From positions 153,330 through 217,329 of the forward strand of contig JARUHP010000004.1 of the NCBI GenBank assembly GCA_030005635.1: DNA of 64,000 nucleotides. Direction: 5' to 3'. The DNA comes from Deltaproteobacteria bacterium IMCC39146 (GTDB lineage Bacteria > Desulfobacterota > Desulfuromonadia > Desulfuromonadales > BM103). A model generated the notes under the pieces. That model did not search any database. It was not told the origin of the DNA and saw nothing but the letters and a program-made list of their open reading frames with translations. Position numbers and translations under genes: made by a program. Positions 36,616-43,608 of this stretch are shown here, in pieces (the first letter of the stretch is position 1; each line of letters begins with the position of its first letter).

Positions 36616-36696
36616 GTCTTTATTAGGTGTCTGAAGAGAAGACCCGTGGCTTTCCGCCCCTGTCTTATGACTGGTTTGGCTTTCTCGGTGACTCGA
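36599..36696 (-). promoter_or_regulatory. GEMM-I cyclic di-GMP riboswitch aptamer
   Basis: Read on the minus strand it has the GEMM-I core in order: GCCAAACC, the P2 stem, GGAAAGCCACGGGTCT, a P3 hairpin, then AGACAGCCGAGCTACCG. The usual GCAAAG has become GGAAAG and the usual GGC-AAACC has become GCC-AAACC. These positions pair in the known structure (G21-C46), so the pair is flipped to C-G and kept. The P2 loop is AUAA, not GNRA, so the tetraloop contact may be weaker. The base matching G20 appears to be G, which favours c-di-GMP over cGAMP. Confidence 0.85.
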
Positions 36697-36702
36697 TAAG
36701 TA

Positions 36703-36730
36703 ATGTTAACACCAGTAGATGACCTGTCAA
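36703..36730 (-). promoter_or_regulatory. promoter of the riboswitch/DsrE transcript
   Basis: On the minus strand TTGACA (36730-36725), a 16-nt spacer, and TAACAT (36708-36703). Transcription would begin near 36696, just at the 5' edge of the aptamer. It starts 13 bp after the stop of the diguanylate cyclase gene. Confidence 0.6.
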
Positions 36731-36742
36731 GTCATGTATTGG

Positions 36743-37939
36743 TCAGGCCGTACAGACCTGGTTCCGACCACCCTTTTTCGCTTTATAAAGAGCCTGGTCG
36801 GCGGCCTTGATCAGTTGCTCGGGAGTCGTGTTTTTATCATCACGTGTCGCCACTCCAATGCTGACAGTGACCTGCAGCCCGGCCTTTCGGGCACCTTTCC
36901 TTTTTTGATCCACTGGTTTTTGCTTCGGTCTTTTACGCCCCCTAACCACGAAACTGGCCCGTGAGATTGTTTCACGCAAGTCTTCAAGATGCGACAAAGC
37001 ACGATCTATATCTTTATTCGGAAAGATCACGACAAACTCTTCACCACCGTAACGATACGCCCGTCCGCCTCCGGAAACCCGCCGCAAGCAGGTAGCCACC
37101 ATCCGCAAGACCTGATCACCCACGTCATGGCCGTGGTTATCATTCACCTTCTTGAAGTGGTCCACATCGACCATGGCCAAGGTATAGCGACGGCCCACCT
37201 TGAGCAGGAACTCGTTCATCGCCCGACGTGCAGGAAGGCCTGTCAGTTCATCGTTAAAGGCCATCTTGAAGCTGCTCTCGATCAGGGCAATCGTCAGCAG
37301 AAAAGTTACAACGCCCCCCCAGAAAGCAAAATCCCGCGGCCACCAGAAACCGGCAACAACCGCAACCAGCGCCCAGCAGAAGCTTGATTCTATGGCCTCT
37401 ATTTTCTTACAGAATCGAAACAGCAAGGCTAAAAAGCTGATCAGGATGACAAGGAGAGAAGACTGTGAAAGGGGAATCTGGTCCAGAAAAGAGCTCTCAA
37501 TGAGAGGACGACCCAACCAGGCCATCACCTCTCCGGCGCGCGTAAAATAGAGCCACAAAACGCCCACGAGTTGCAATAAAAGCATAACCAACCGCAGCAG
37601 GCCATGCATTGTGAACAGGCCACGCTCCGACCACCAGCTGAACAGAGCCAAATTCAATGGTACCAGAACCGGAGCAACAAGTAGAACGTACTCACGGGCA
37701 AAAGGCGTGGTCAGTGCTAAAGCGCGCTCTACGAGTATCAAGAGAGCAATCGCCCAGAGCACACGGGTGCGATTAAAACGCCAACCAAGGAAAAGTCCGG
37801 CAGCCACTGCCAGGTAAGGGAACATCTCCAGCAGAGGGAGCCCTGCGGAGGGAACCGTGACCTTGAGATGCAGATAAAGTGCTGCAGAAAAAAGTGTCCC
37901 GGGAACAATCAGGAGCAGAAGAGATCTCAATAATTGCAT
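36743..37939 (-). CDS. membrane-bound diguanylate cyclase (GGDEF domain)
   Basis: The 398-residue protein has about 7-8 hydrophobic helices in residues 1-215, resembling a membrane sensor region without a named family, then a GGDEF domain. The active site is YRYGGEEFVVIF, an accepted GGEEF variant, and DVDHFKKVNDNHGH is the metal-binding segment. There is no RxxD in the inhibitory-site position. A strongly basic insertion (RGRKRPKQKP ... QKRKGARK) sits before the last strand. It lies directly upstream of the riboswitch that would sense its product. Confidence 0.88.
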   Translation of the reverse strand: MQLLRSLLLLIVPGTLFSAALYLHLKVTVPSAGLPLLEMFPYLAVAAGLFLGWRFNRTRVLWAIALLILVERALALTTPFAREYVLLVAPVLVPLNLALFSWWSERGLFTMHGLLRLVMLLLQLVGVLWLYFTRAGEVMAWLGRPLIESSFLDQIPLSQSSLLVILISFLALLFRFCKKIEAIESSFCWALVAVVAGFWWPRDFAFWGGVVTFLLTIALIESSFKMAFNDELTGLPARRAMNEFLLKVGRRYTLAMVDVDHFKKVNDNHGHDVGDQVLRMVATCLRRVSGGGRAYRYGGEEFVVIFPNKDIDRALSHLEDLRETISRASFVVRGRKRPKQKPVDQKRKGARKAGLQVTVSIGVATRDDKNTTPEQLIKAADQALYKAKKGGRNQVCTA

Positions 37940-38022
37940 GGTAAATGAACTATATCTCCATAGTATAAAAATGCAGACAAATTTAACACGACATGGTTTT
38001 CACTACCAGCAGAAGAGGAAAC

Positions 38023-38138
38023 CGGCCTCACGCAGAGGCGCGGAGAGCGCTGAGAATGACGGCTCTTGGAAAAATTTGTCGTTTCTTTCTTACTCTGTGC
38101 TCTCCGCGCTTCAAGAGAGTAAAGCGAACGGGCGTGAG
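38023..38138. repeat. dispersed inverted repeat, copy 4
   Basis: The left arm starts CGGCCTCACGCAGAGG and runs through CGCGGAGAGCGC. The right arm (38092-38110) reads ACTCTGTGCTCTCCGCGCT. A tail with AAAGCGAACGGGCGTGAG follows and is shared with the copy near 63.8 kb. Confidence 0.75.
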
Positions 38139-38177
38139 TCAGGTCGTTTGCTTTTCCTGTTTCTCGTTTTCCGATGC

Positions 38178-38201
38178 TTTACTGGAGCGAAACAGATAAC
38201 C
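38178..38201. repeat. 24-bp dispersed repeat, copy B
   Basis: Matches 12965-12988 at 22 of 24 bases; see copy A. Here it lies directly after a dispersed inverted repeat, which suggests it is an outer part of the same repeat unit. Confidence 0.7.
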
Positions 38202-38297
38202 CGGCAAGATATTTAGGGATGAGTTGCGAGGGGCTTAATATAAATTGGTTACGGATGGTTTGAGGCGTTACGGCCAATTGTAGTTGATAAGAGTAAC

Positions 38298-38711
38298 TCA
38301 CGCCTTGTTGCTTCTCGAACCACCTCTAATCCTGACAGGGCCTTGATTATCCGGTCGTTTACCAATTTTATCGTGGTAATACTCCTCCAGAATCATGAAG
38401 TCTGCGTCAATGTCACCGCTAGGTTCAAACATACGATCTAGACCAATCCGTTTACGCGGATAGTCGATATACGCTAGAGCGATTGGCGCGCCGGCCGCCA
38501 AGGCAATACGGTAAAAACCTTCCTTCCATTGTTTTGTCAGGCTCCGTGTTCCCTCTGGAGCAATCGCCATCACAAACTGATCACGACTCGCAAAAATGCC
38601 GATCACTTTTTTAAGAAATCCGACACTCCCAAGGCGATCAACAGGAATGCCACCAATCGCACGCATGATCGGCCCAAGCGGTCCCTTAAACAGAGTATGC
38701 TTGCCAACCAA
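38298..38711 (-). pseudogene. plsC-like acyltransferase, N-terminally truncated
   Basis: The 137 residues match the 1-acyl-sn-glycerol-3-phosphate acyltransferase family from GKHTLFKGPLGPIMRAIGG onward, including GGIPVDR and the APEGTRS glycerol-phosphate motif. The preceding catalytic HxxxxD motif is absent. An in-frame TAA lies directly before the first possible start (TTG), and the mgtE stop is only 63 bp away, so the 5' part is lost and no catalytic function is expected. A small functional paralogue is unlikely without the catalytic histidine. Confidence 0.75.
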
Positions 38712-38774
38712 TTATCTTGAGTACAGTTATTGCGATAGTTTTGATCATTGGGTCCTTCACTCTCCGAGCCGTTG

Positions 38775-40136
38775 TTATAATCTGTCAAGCATCAGCGTTG
38801 CGAAACTGAGAACAAAGAAAAAGCCGCACATATCCGTGACGGTCGTCAGTAGCGGGCTTGAAACCAACGCCGGGTCGAGTTTAATGCGTTTCAGCAGTAA
38901 AGGGATCAAACCGCCGAGACAAACAGCAACGATCGTATTAACAGCCAACGCACCGCCGACCACCAGCCCCAGGAATGGGTTGCCTTTCCAGAAATAGGCA
39001 ACTCCGCCCAGGAGTATCCCCAGTGCCAAGCCGTTGATAATACCAAGGCTTACTTCCTTGCCAAGGACCCGCATGATTTCCGCAGGGCGCACCAACCCCA
39101 GAGACAACTCACGCATGCTGACAGCAACTGCCTGGTTGCCGGAACAGCCACTCATGTCGCTGACCATCGGCAGAAAAACCGCCAGGGCAATAACTGCAGC
39201 AAGGGTGTCCTGATAGAGGGCTATGACACTGGCCGCGGCAATATTCAGCACGACATTCAGGGACAACCAGGAGAGTCTGCGCCCTGCTCGGGACAAGAGC
39301 GGCATGGAGCGAAATTCCTCGCCACCGATAATACCGGACAAGCCGAGAAACTGCTGGGTGCTCTGCTTCTGATGAGCTTCTTCTACGGCCTCAGGTAAAA
39401 CGATTCCGAGTAATTTTTCTTCTGCATCAACGACCGGGACACCGAACAGGTTATGTTCTTCAAAGAAATTACGTAAAGCTTCCAGTGAGTCATCAACGCC
39501 GACTTTGTAGGGGTTTCTGATCATCAGACTTCCGAGCTTTGTCGCGCGGCTGGGAAAAAGCAGATCTCGCATCCGCAACACACCCTGCAGCCGGTTGTAA
39601 TCATCAGTTACATAGAGATACTGGACATCGTAATAGGTGTAGTCCTCACGGTTGGCCTGCAGATCATCGAGGACATCCTGTACTTGCTGATCAGCACGAA
39701 AGTCGAGGTATTCAGAGAGCATCAGGCCGCCAGCGGTATCGGGCGCGTAAGTTAGAAACTGGCGCGCTTCTTCAGCCTCCTCCGGGTCCATCTGTTCGAT
39801 GATCGCATTGGCGTCATCCTCATCAAGCTCGCCAAGGAGGTCGGCAACATGGTCGCTGTCAAGTTCTTCAAGGATGGCGGCCGCCTGCTCAGGTGGTAGG
39901 TCTTCGATAAGATCTGCGGCCTGGGTGTCGGAAATATCCTCGATTACTTCGGCCGCATCTTCCGGCTCAAGCAGGGTCAACAAGCGACTCTGTTCTGTCG
40001 CATTCAGGCGAGAGACGGCCAGCGCTGTATCGGCAGGATTGATGCTATTGAGAAAAGCATTAATCTGCTCAGGGTCGTCTGTACGGACCAGTTCCGACAA
40101 CTGTTCCCACGGCTTTTTTAGCTCCTGGTTCTGCAT
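38775..40136 (-). CDS. mgtE: magnesium transporter MgtE
   Basis: The 453-residue protein has the three MgtE parts in order: an acidic N-domain with repeated LEPEDAAEVIEDI-like units (to about 135), a CBS pair (about 140-265; LYVTDDYNRLQGVLRMRDL and FEEHNLFGVPVVD) and a five-helix transmembrane domain. The latter contains DMSGCSGNQA and GGALAVNTIVAVCLGG, at the expected pore and helix positions. It is a magnesium-gated Mg2+ channel. It is the last gene of the leftward run and starts 36 bp after the M20 peptidase stop. Confidence 0.93.
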   Translation of the reverse strand: MQNQELKKPWEQLSELVRTDDPEQINAFLNSINPADTALAVSRLNATEQSRLLTLLEPEDAAEVIEDISDTQAADLIEDLPPEQAAAILEELDSDHVADLLGELDEDDANAIIEQMDPEEAEEARQFLTYAPDTAGGLMLSEYLDFRADQQVQDVLDDLQANREDYTYYDVQYLYVTDDYNRLQGVLRMRDLLFPSRATKLGSLMIRNPYKVGVDDSLEALRNFFEEHNLFGVPVVDAEEKLLGIVLPEAVEEAHQKQSTQQFLGLSGIIGGEEFRSMPLLSRAGRRLSWLSLNVVLNIAAASVIALYQDTLAAVIALAVFLPMVSDMSGCSGNQAVAVSMRELSLGLVRPAEIMRVLGKEVSLGIINGLALGILLGGVAYFWKGNPFLGLVVGGALAVNTIVAVCLGGLIPLLLKRIKLDPALVSSPLLTTVTDMCGFFFVLSFATLMLDRL

Positions 40137-40172
40137 AGTGAATCCAATATGAGTGGGGGGTTTATTTATTCC

Positions 40173-41297
40173 TCAACCGAGGGCGAGCGCAGCATAAACT
40201 CTGGCTGCCGCTTCAACCTCGGCGAGGCTGGTCTGTTCATCTGCTGTATGTGCTGTTTCCAGCGAACCCGGCCCAAGAATGAGCGGTTTACTGCCAGCCT
40301 GGAAGAACAGGTTTCCGTCGGAGTGCGAACGAAAGGGAACAAAATCCAAAGGTAGGTTGAGTCGTGGGCAGACCTCTTCGAGCACCGCAAGCAGTTGTTT
40401 GTCAGGTGTCAACTGATACCCCCCGGACTCAAACGCGAAAGCGAATTCCAGATCCAGATCCTTGATTGCACGTCGGGACTTAACGAGAACCGCCTCCAGA
40501 TTACGTCTTACGGTGGCCGGATTGGTATCAGGGGACAAATGAAGGTCAATCATTGCTTCACAGCGATCGGGGACAACAAAACCGGCACGCGAAGAACTCA
40601 TCTCGCGGATCGAATAGACCAGTTTCGACGGGGCCGGTTCAAACAGTGCCGAACGCTCTAACTCCAGCAAGACTCGCAACATTGATTCGATAGCGTTGTG
40701 CCCAAGCTCTGGCAGTGAAGAGTGGATACGGCGGCCTTTGGTGATCAGTGAAACTTCCATATAACCATAATGGTTGAAGGCTGGCAGCATCGAAGTCGGC
40801 TCACCGATAATCACGCGCTCGGGACACTGCTCCTCCAAAAAGCGTGTGCTGCCATCACCGTTCTCCTCTTCGCCGACGACCATCAGCAAGCCGAGTGACG
40901 GGCGTTGTTCCTCGGGCAGAGTTGCCAGTGCCAGCCAGGCTTCGACCATCGCGGCGCAGCCGCCTTTCATATCGGCGCTACCCAGGCCACGGACGATACC
41001 CCACTCTTCAACGGCTGCATACTCGTCGATATCCCAGGCGGTGACCGTATCGACATGCCCTACCAGGTAAAGAGAGGGTTCCCCCTCTCCCATGGTGGTA
41101 AGCAGGTTATAACGCTCTTCCTCAACCACCTGCCGCATAACTGCGATTCCAGACGAGGCAAGTCGTTCTTCCAAATAGATTTGGATGTCCTCCTCTTTGC
41201 CGGAGGGAGAGTAGATATCAATCATTTCCATCAGTGTCTGCCGCAGCCGTTGTGGATCAATCGCTGTCCAGACCTGCTCTCGTAAGTTGCTCATCAT
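40173..41297 (-). CDS. M20 family metallopeptidase (ArgE/DapE/CPG2-like)
   Basis: The 374-residue enzyme has the binuclear-zinc motifs: LVGHVDTVTAWD (first His/Asp), GLGSADMKGG (bridging Asp) and VVGEEENGDGS (catalytic Glu pair). A dimerisation domain covers about 175-285. Family members remove acyl groups or cleave small peptides; the substrate is unknown, and the specific names argE or dapE are not justified. Its start (ATGATG at 41297) overlaps the stop of the GNAT gene, so the two are coupled. This suggests acetylation and deacylation of related compounds. Confidence 0.85.
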   Translation of the reverse strand: MMSNLREQVWTAIDPQRLRQTLMEMIDIYSPSGKEEDIQIYLEERLASSGIAVMRQVVEEERYNLLTTMGEGEPSLYLVGHVDTVTAWDIDEYAAVEEWGIVRGLGSADMKGGCAAMVEAWLALATLPEEQRPSLGLLMVVGEEENGDGSTRFLEEQCPERVIIGEPTSMLPAFNHYGYMEVSLITKGRRIHSSLPELGHNAIESMLRVLLELERSALFEPAPSKLVYSIREMSSSRAGFVVPDRCEAMIDLHLSPDTNPATVRRNLEAVLVKSRRAIKDLDLEFAFAFESGGYQLTPDKQLLAVLEEVCPRLNLPLDFVPFRSHSDGNLFFQAGSKPLILGPGSLETAHTADEQTSLAEVEAAARVYAALALG

Positions 41298-41797
41298 CAG
41301 GCCTTTTTCCGTCTTTTCCGCGTTTTGGACAGATTAAGAGTCATGTAAACATGTTCCTGAACGTTGTCGAAACCTTGTTTTTTAAAGAACTGAATACCAG
41401 CCTCGTTATCAGCATCTGTGTCAATGATAATCATCCGTACCCCTTGCTCGACCATCCGGTCCTTGATTTCTTCAAACAATGCTTTCCCTGCGCCACATTT
41501 TTGCAAGCCGGGACGGGTTCCAATCCAGACCAGGTAGCCGTATTTCCAGGAAGAGTTGTGTTTCTCCACGGTGGTGCCGAGGGCAAAGCCGACAACCTCC
41601 TCGTTTAACTCCGCGACGATGCAGAGTTCACTATCCGAATTGAACAGGGTGGTGATTTCATATTCGTCCCAGGTCCGGTACATGCTGGAAGAATATTCCG
41701 AAGTGAAGAGTTGTTCTCCAAGATGAAAAACAGCGGCCAGATCATCAATGGTCATGATGCGAATAACGAGTTCATCAGTGGAAAGTTTTTTGCTCAT
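41297..41797 (-). CDS. GNAT family N-acetyltransferase
   Basis: The 166-residue protein has the GNAT fold: RIMTIDDLAAVFHLGEQLF at the N-terminus, GFALGTTVEK (beta4), and an acetyl-CoA loop in TRPGLQKCGAGKALFEEI, a variant of R/QxxGxG/A. The late part IIIDTDADNEAGIQFFKKQG is also characteristic. The acceptor is unknown. It lies between the last transglutaminase gene (69-bp gap) and the M20 peptidase (1-3 nt overlap), so it may belong functionally with the ligase cluster. Confidence 0.85.
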   Translation of the reverse strand: MSKKLSTDELVIRIMTIDDLAAVFHLGEQLFTSEYSSSMYRTWDEYEITTLFNSDSELCIVAELNEEVVGFALGTTVEKHNSSWKYGYLVWIGTRPGLQKCGAGKALFEEIKDRMVEQGVRMIIIDTDADNEAGIQFFKKQGFDNVQEHVYMTLNLSKTRKRRKKA

Positions 41798-41866
41798 AAG
41801 TCACCGTCAGCAAGTTAAGGCACACGTAGGTGCTGGGTTGATTTAGAACATGGTGGCCAGCTCACT

Positions 41867-42685
41867 TCAAGCATTATTCAGCTTTTCGAGTTGAAGCGGC
41901 ATCGTCCTTCGCTCTACGCTTATGTCCATGCGTAACAGATTTACCGGATCACCAAATTGTGTATAAATGGCCACATCAGCTGCATCTCGACCGTAGGCGA
42001 TCGCCACACGTCCACCTTGCTGGCCGTTTTGTGTCGGGTCGAAGGTGTACCATCGCCCACCGACGTAGGCTTCAAACCAGGCGTGGAGATCCATCGGTTC
42101 AAGCGTCTCAAGGTAACCCACTACCATTCGGGCAGGGATTGACAGCGCCCGACAACAAGCAATACCCAAATGAGCCATATCCCTGCAGACGGCCTGTGAT
42201 TGTTGATTAACCTCGCAGGCGCTGATGATCAGCTGACCTGCCCCGGGCGTGTACTGTAAGATTTGGCGGATATAGTTGACGATTGCAGTGACCTGATCGT
42301 AACCCGGAGCCCTGCCCTGCACAATTGACGACACCATCTGCGCGAAGCGGTCAGATTCGCAAAACCGGCTCGGCAGCAAGAAGGGCAAGGTCCCATCAGG
42401 TAAATTTTGCACTTCAACAAAAACGGCTCCCGGAGCCGTATCGAAGGCTTCGGCGCATTCGACGTCTACCGAGGTGTGAATAGAAAAGGGCCCGGCCGGC
42501 GCCACCAATCTCTGGCACAGGTTGCCGAAAGGGTCTGTGAATTCAACCACTGTGACGCTGGGTGACAACACATATTGCTCACGCCCTACCCACTGTTGCC
42601 ATCCACTGCGAGGGCGAAGCATGAGTATAAAAGGAGTAGCAACCGGAATGTTGAATTCAAGACAGCAAGAGGCATGCAGCCACAT
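41867..42685 (-). CDS. transglutaminase-like protein, third in the cluster
   Basis: The 272-residue protein has a beta-rich N-terminal region (to about 120) and a transglutaminase-like catalytic core. The triad is visible: Cys in [11 protein letters not shown], His in [11 protein letters not shown] and Asp in TFDPTQNG. Bacterial members act as cysteine proteases or amide-bond transferases; the substrate is unknown. A second domain with a [15 protein letters not shown] motif matches the paralogue encoded upstream (WGRDFADVTPLKG). AAAAAGGAAA precedes the ATG. The proteins at 42733 and 46227 are paralogues. Confidence 0.85.
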   Translation of the reverse strand: MWLHASCCLEFNIPVATPFILMLRPRSGWQQWVGREQYVLSPSVTVVEFTDPFGNLCQRLVAPAGPFSIHTSVDVECAEAFDTAPGAVFVEVQNLPDGTLPFLLPSRFCESDRFAQMVSSIVQGRAPGYDQVTAIVNYIRQILQYTPGAGQLIISACEVNQQSQAVCRDMAHLGIACCRALSIPARMVVGYLETLEPMDLHAWFEAYVGGRWYTFDPTQNGQQGGRVAIAYGRDAADVAIYTQFGDPVNLLRMDISVERRTMPLQLEKLNNA

Positions 42686-42732
42686 GGTATTTCCTTTTTA
42701 GGTCTACGGTAACGATCAGTCAGCTTTGATTT

Positions 42733-43608
42733 TCAACCAATGGCAAGCACGTCGACAGAGACCTTTAATTTATGTTTGCCGCTGCCAAAAGCGACTCCTT
42801 TCAAAGGCGTCACGTCGGCAAAATCACGCCCCCAGGCAACGGTGAGATGACGATCTCCGGGCACCTGGTTGTTGGTTGGGTCGAAATCAAGCCAGCCGAA
42901 GCCGGGCAGATAAGCTGAGAACCACGCGTGCGAGGCATCAGCACCCACAAGGCGGTCTTGCCCGGGCGGCGGCACGGTTTCGATATATCCACTCACATAG
43001 CGTGCCGCAAGACCCAGCGAACGCAGACAGCCGATAGCCAGGTGGGCAAAGTCCTGGCAAACACCGCTACGGTGCTCCAGAACCTCTTTCAGAGGAGTCG
43101 CAATGGTCGAGAACTCCGGATCATATTTGAACTCCTGATAGATTCTCTGCATCAGGTCGTTGACAGCATCCATAAGCGGTCGCCCTGCGGAAAAAGATGG
43201 TTGTGCGTAGTTCAAAAGTTGCTCACTAACGCTCACCATCGATGAATTAAGGACAAACTGTGAAGCGGAGATAATCTCTTCCGAGAGATCGCTGCGCAAT
43301 CGATCGCGAGCTGTTTCCCAGGACAGGGCTGCCGCTCCCTCAGTCAGGCTGGACACACCTGTTTCCACCTCGCTGAACGCCGTCACAATCATCTTGTCAT
43401 GAGGCTGCTGAATCGAAAAATAAACCGTCCGATTGCCGAAATAATCGAAACGTTCATAGTAGTCTTGCGGCGGTGGCTCAATCTCCAGGCCGGCAGAAAG
43501 GACTTTCTGATGAGGCAAATCCCGCGGCAACAGGCGGGCCTCGTTGTAACAGAGCCCCACCCTTGCCTTGTAGATAAACGTGGTCGTGTGGGTGATGCGG
43601 TATTTCAT
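42733..43608 (-). CDS. transglutaminase-like protein, second in the cluster
   Basis: The 291-residue protein has the usual N-terminal beta domain (YRITHTTTFIYKARVGLCYNEARL) and the core with catalytic Cys in SGVCQDFAHLAIG, His in ADASHAWFSAYLPG and Asp in LDFDPTNN. It is typical of the transglutaminase family found beside Alpha-E proteins. It overlaps the upstream ATP-grasp/Alpha-E fusion gene by 4 nt (ATGA), so the two are translated together. Confidence 0.9.
   Translation of the reverse strand: MKYRITHTTTFIYKARVGLCYNEARLLPRDLPHQKVLSAGLEIEPPPQDYYERFDYFGNRTVYFSIQQPHDKMIVTAFSEVETGVSSLTEGAAALSWETARDRLRSDLSEEIISASQFVLNSSMVSVSEQLLNYAQPSFSAGRPLMDAVNDLMQRIYQEFKYDPEFSTIATPLKEVLEHRSGVCQDFAHLAIGCLRSLGLAARYVSGYIETVPPPGQDRLVGADASHAWFSAYLPGFGWLDFDPTNNQVPGDRHLTVAWGRDFADVTPLKGVAFGSGKHKLKVSVDVLAIG

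Larger units (their letters stand above)
37940..38297. other. intergenic region with dispersed repeats
   Basis: No gene. It holds a dispersed inverted repeat (38023-38138) and the second copy of the 24-bp repeat (38178-38201). Confidence 0.65.
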
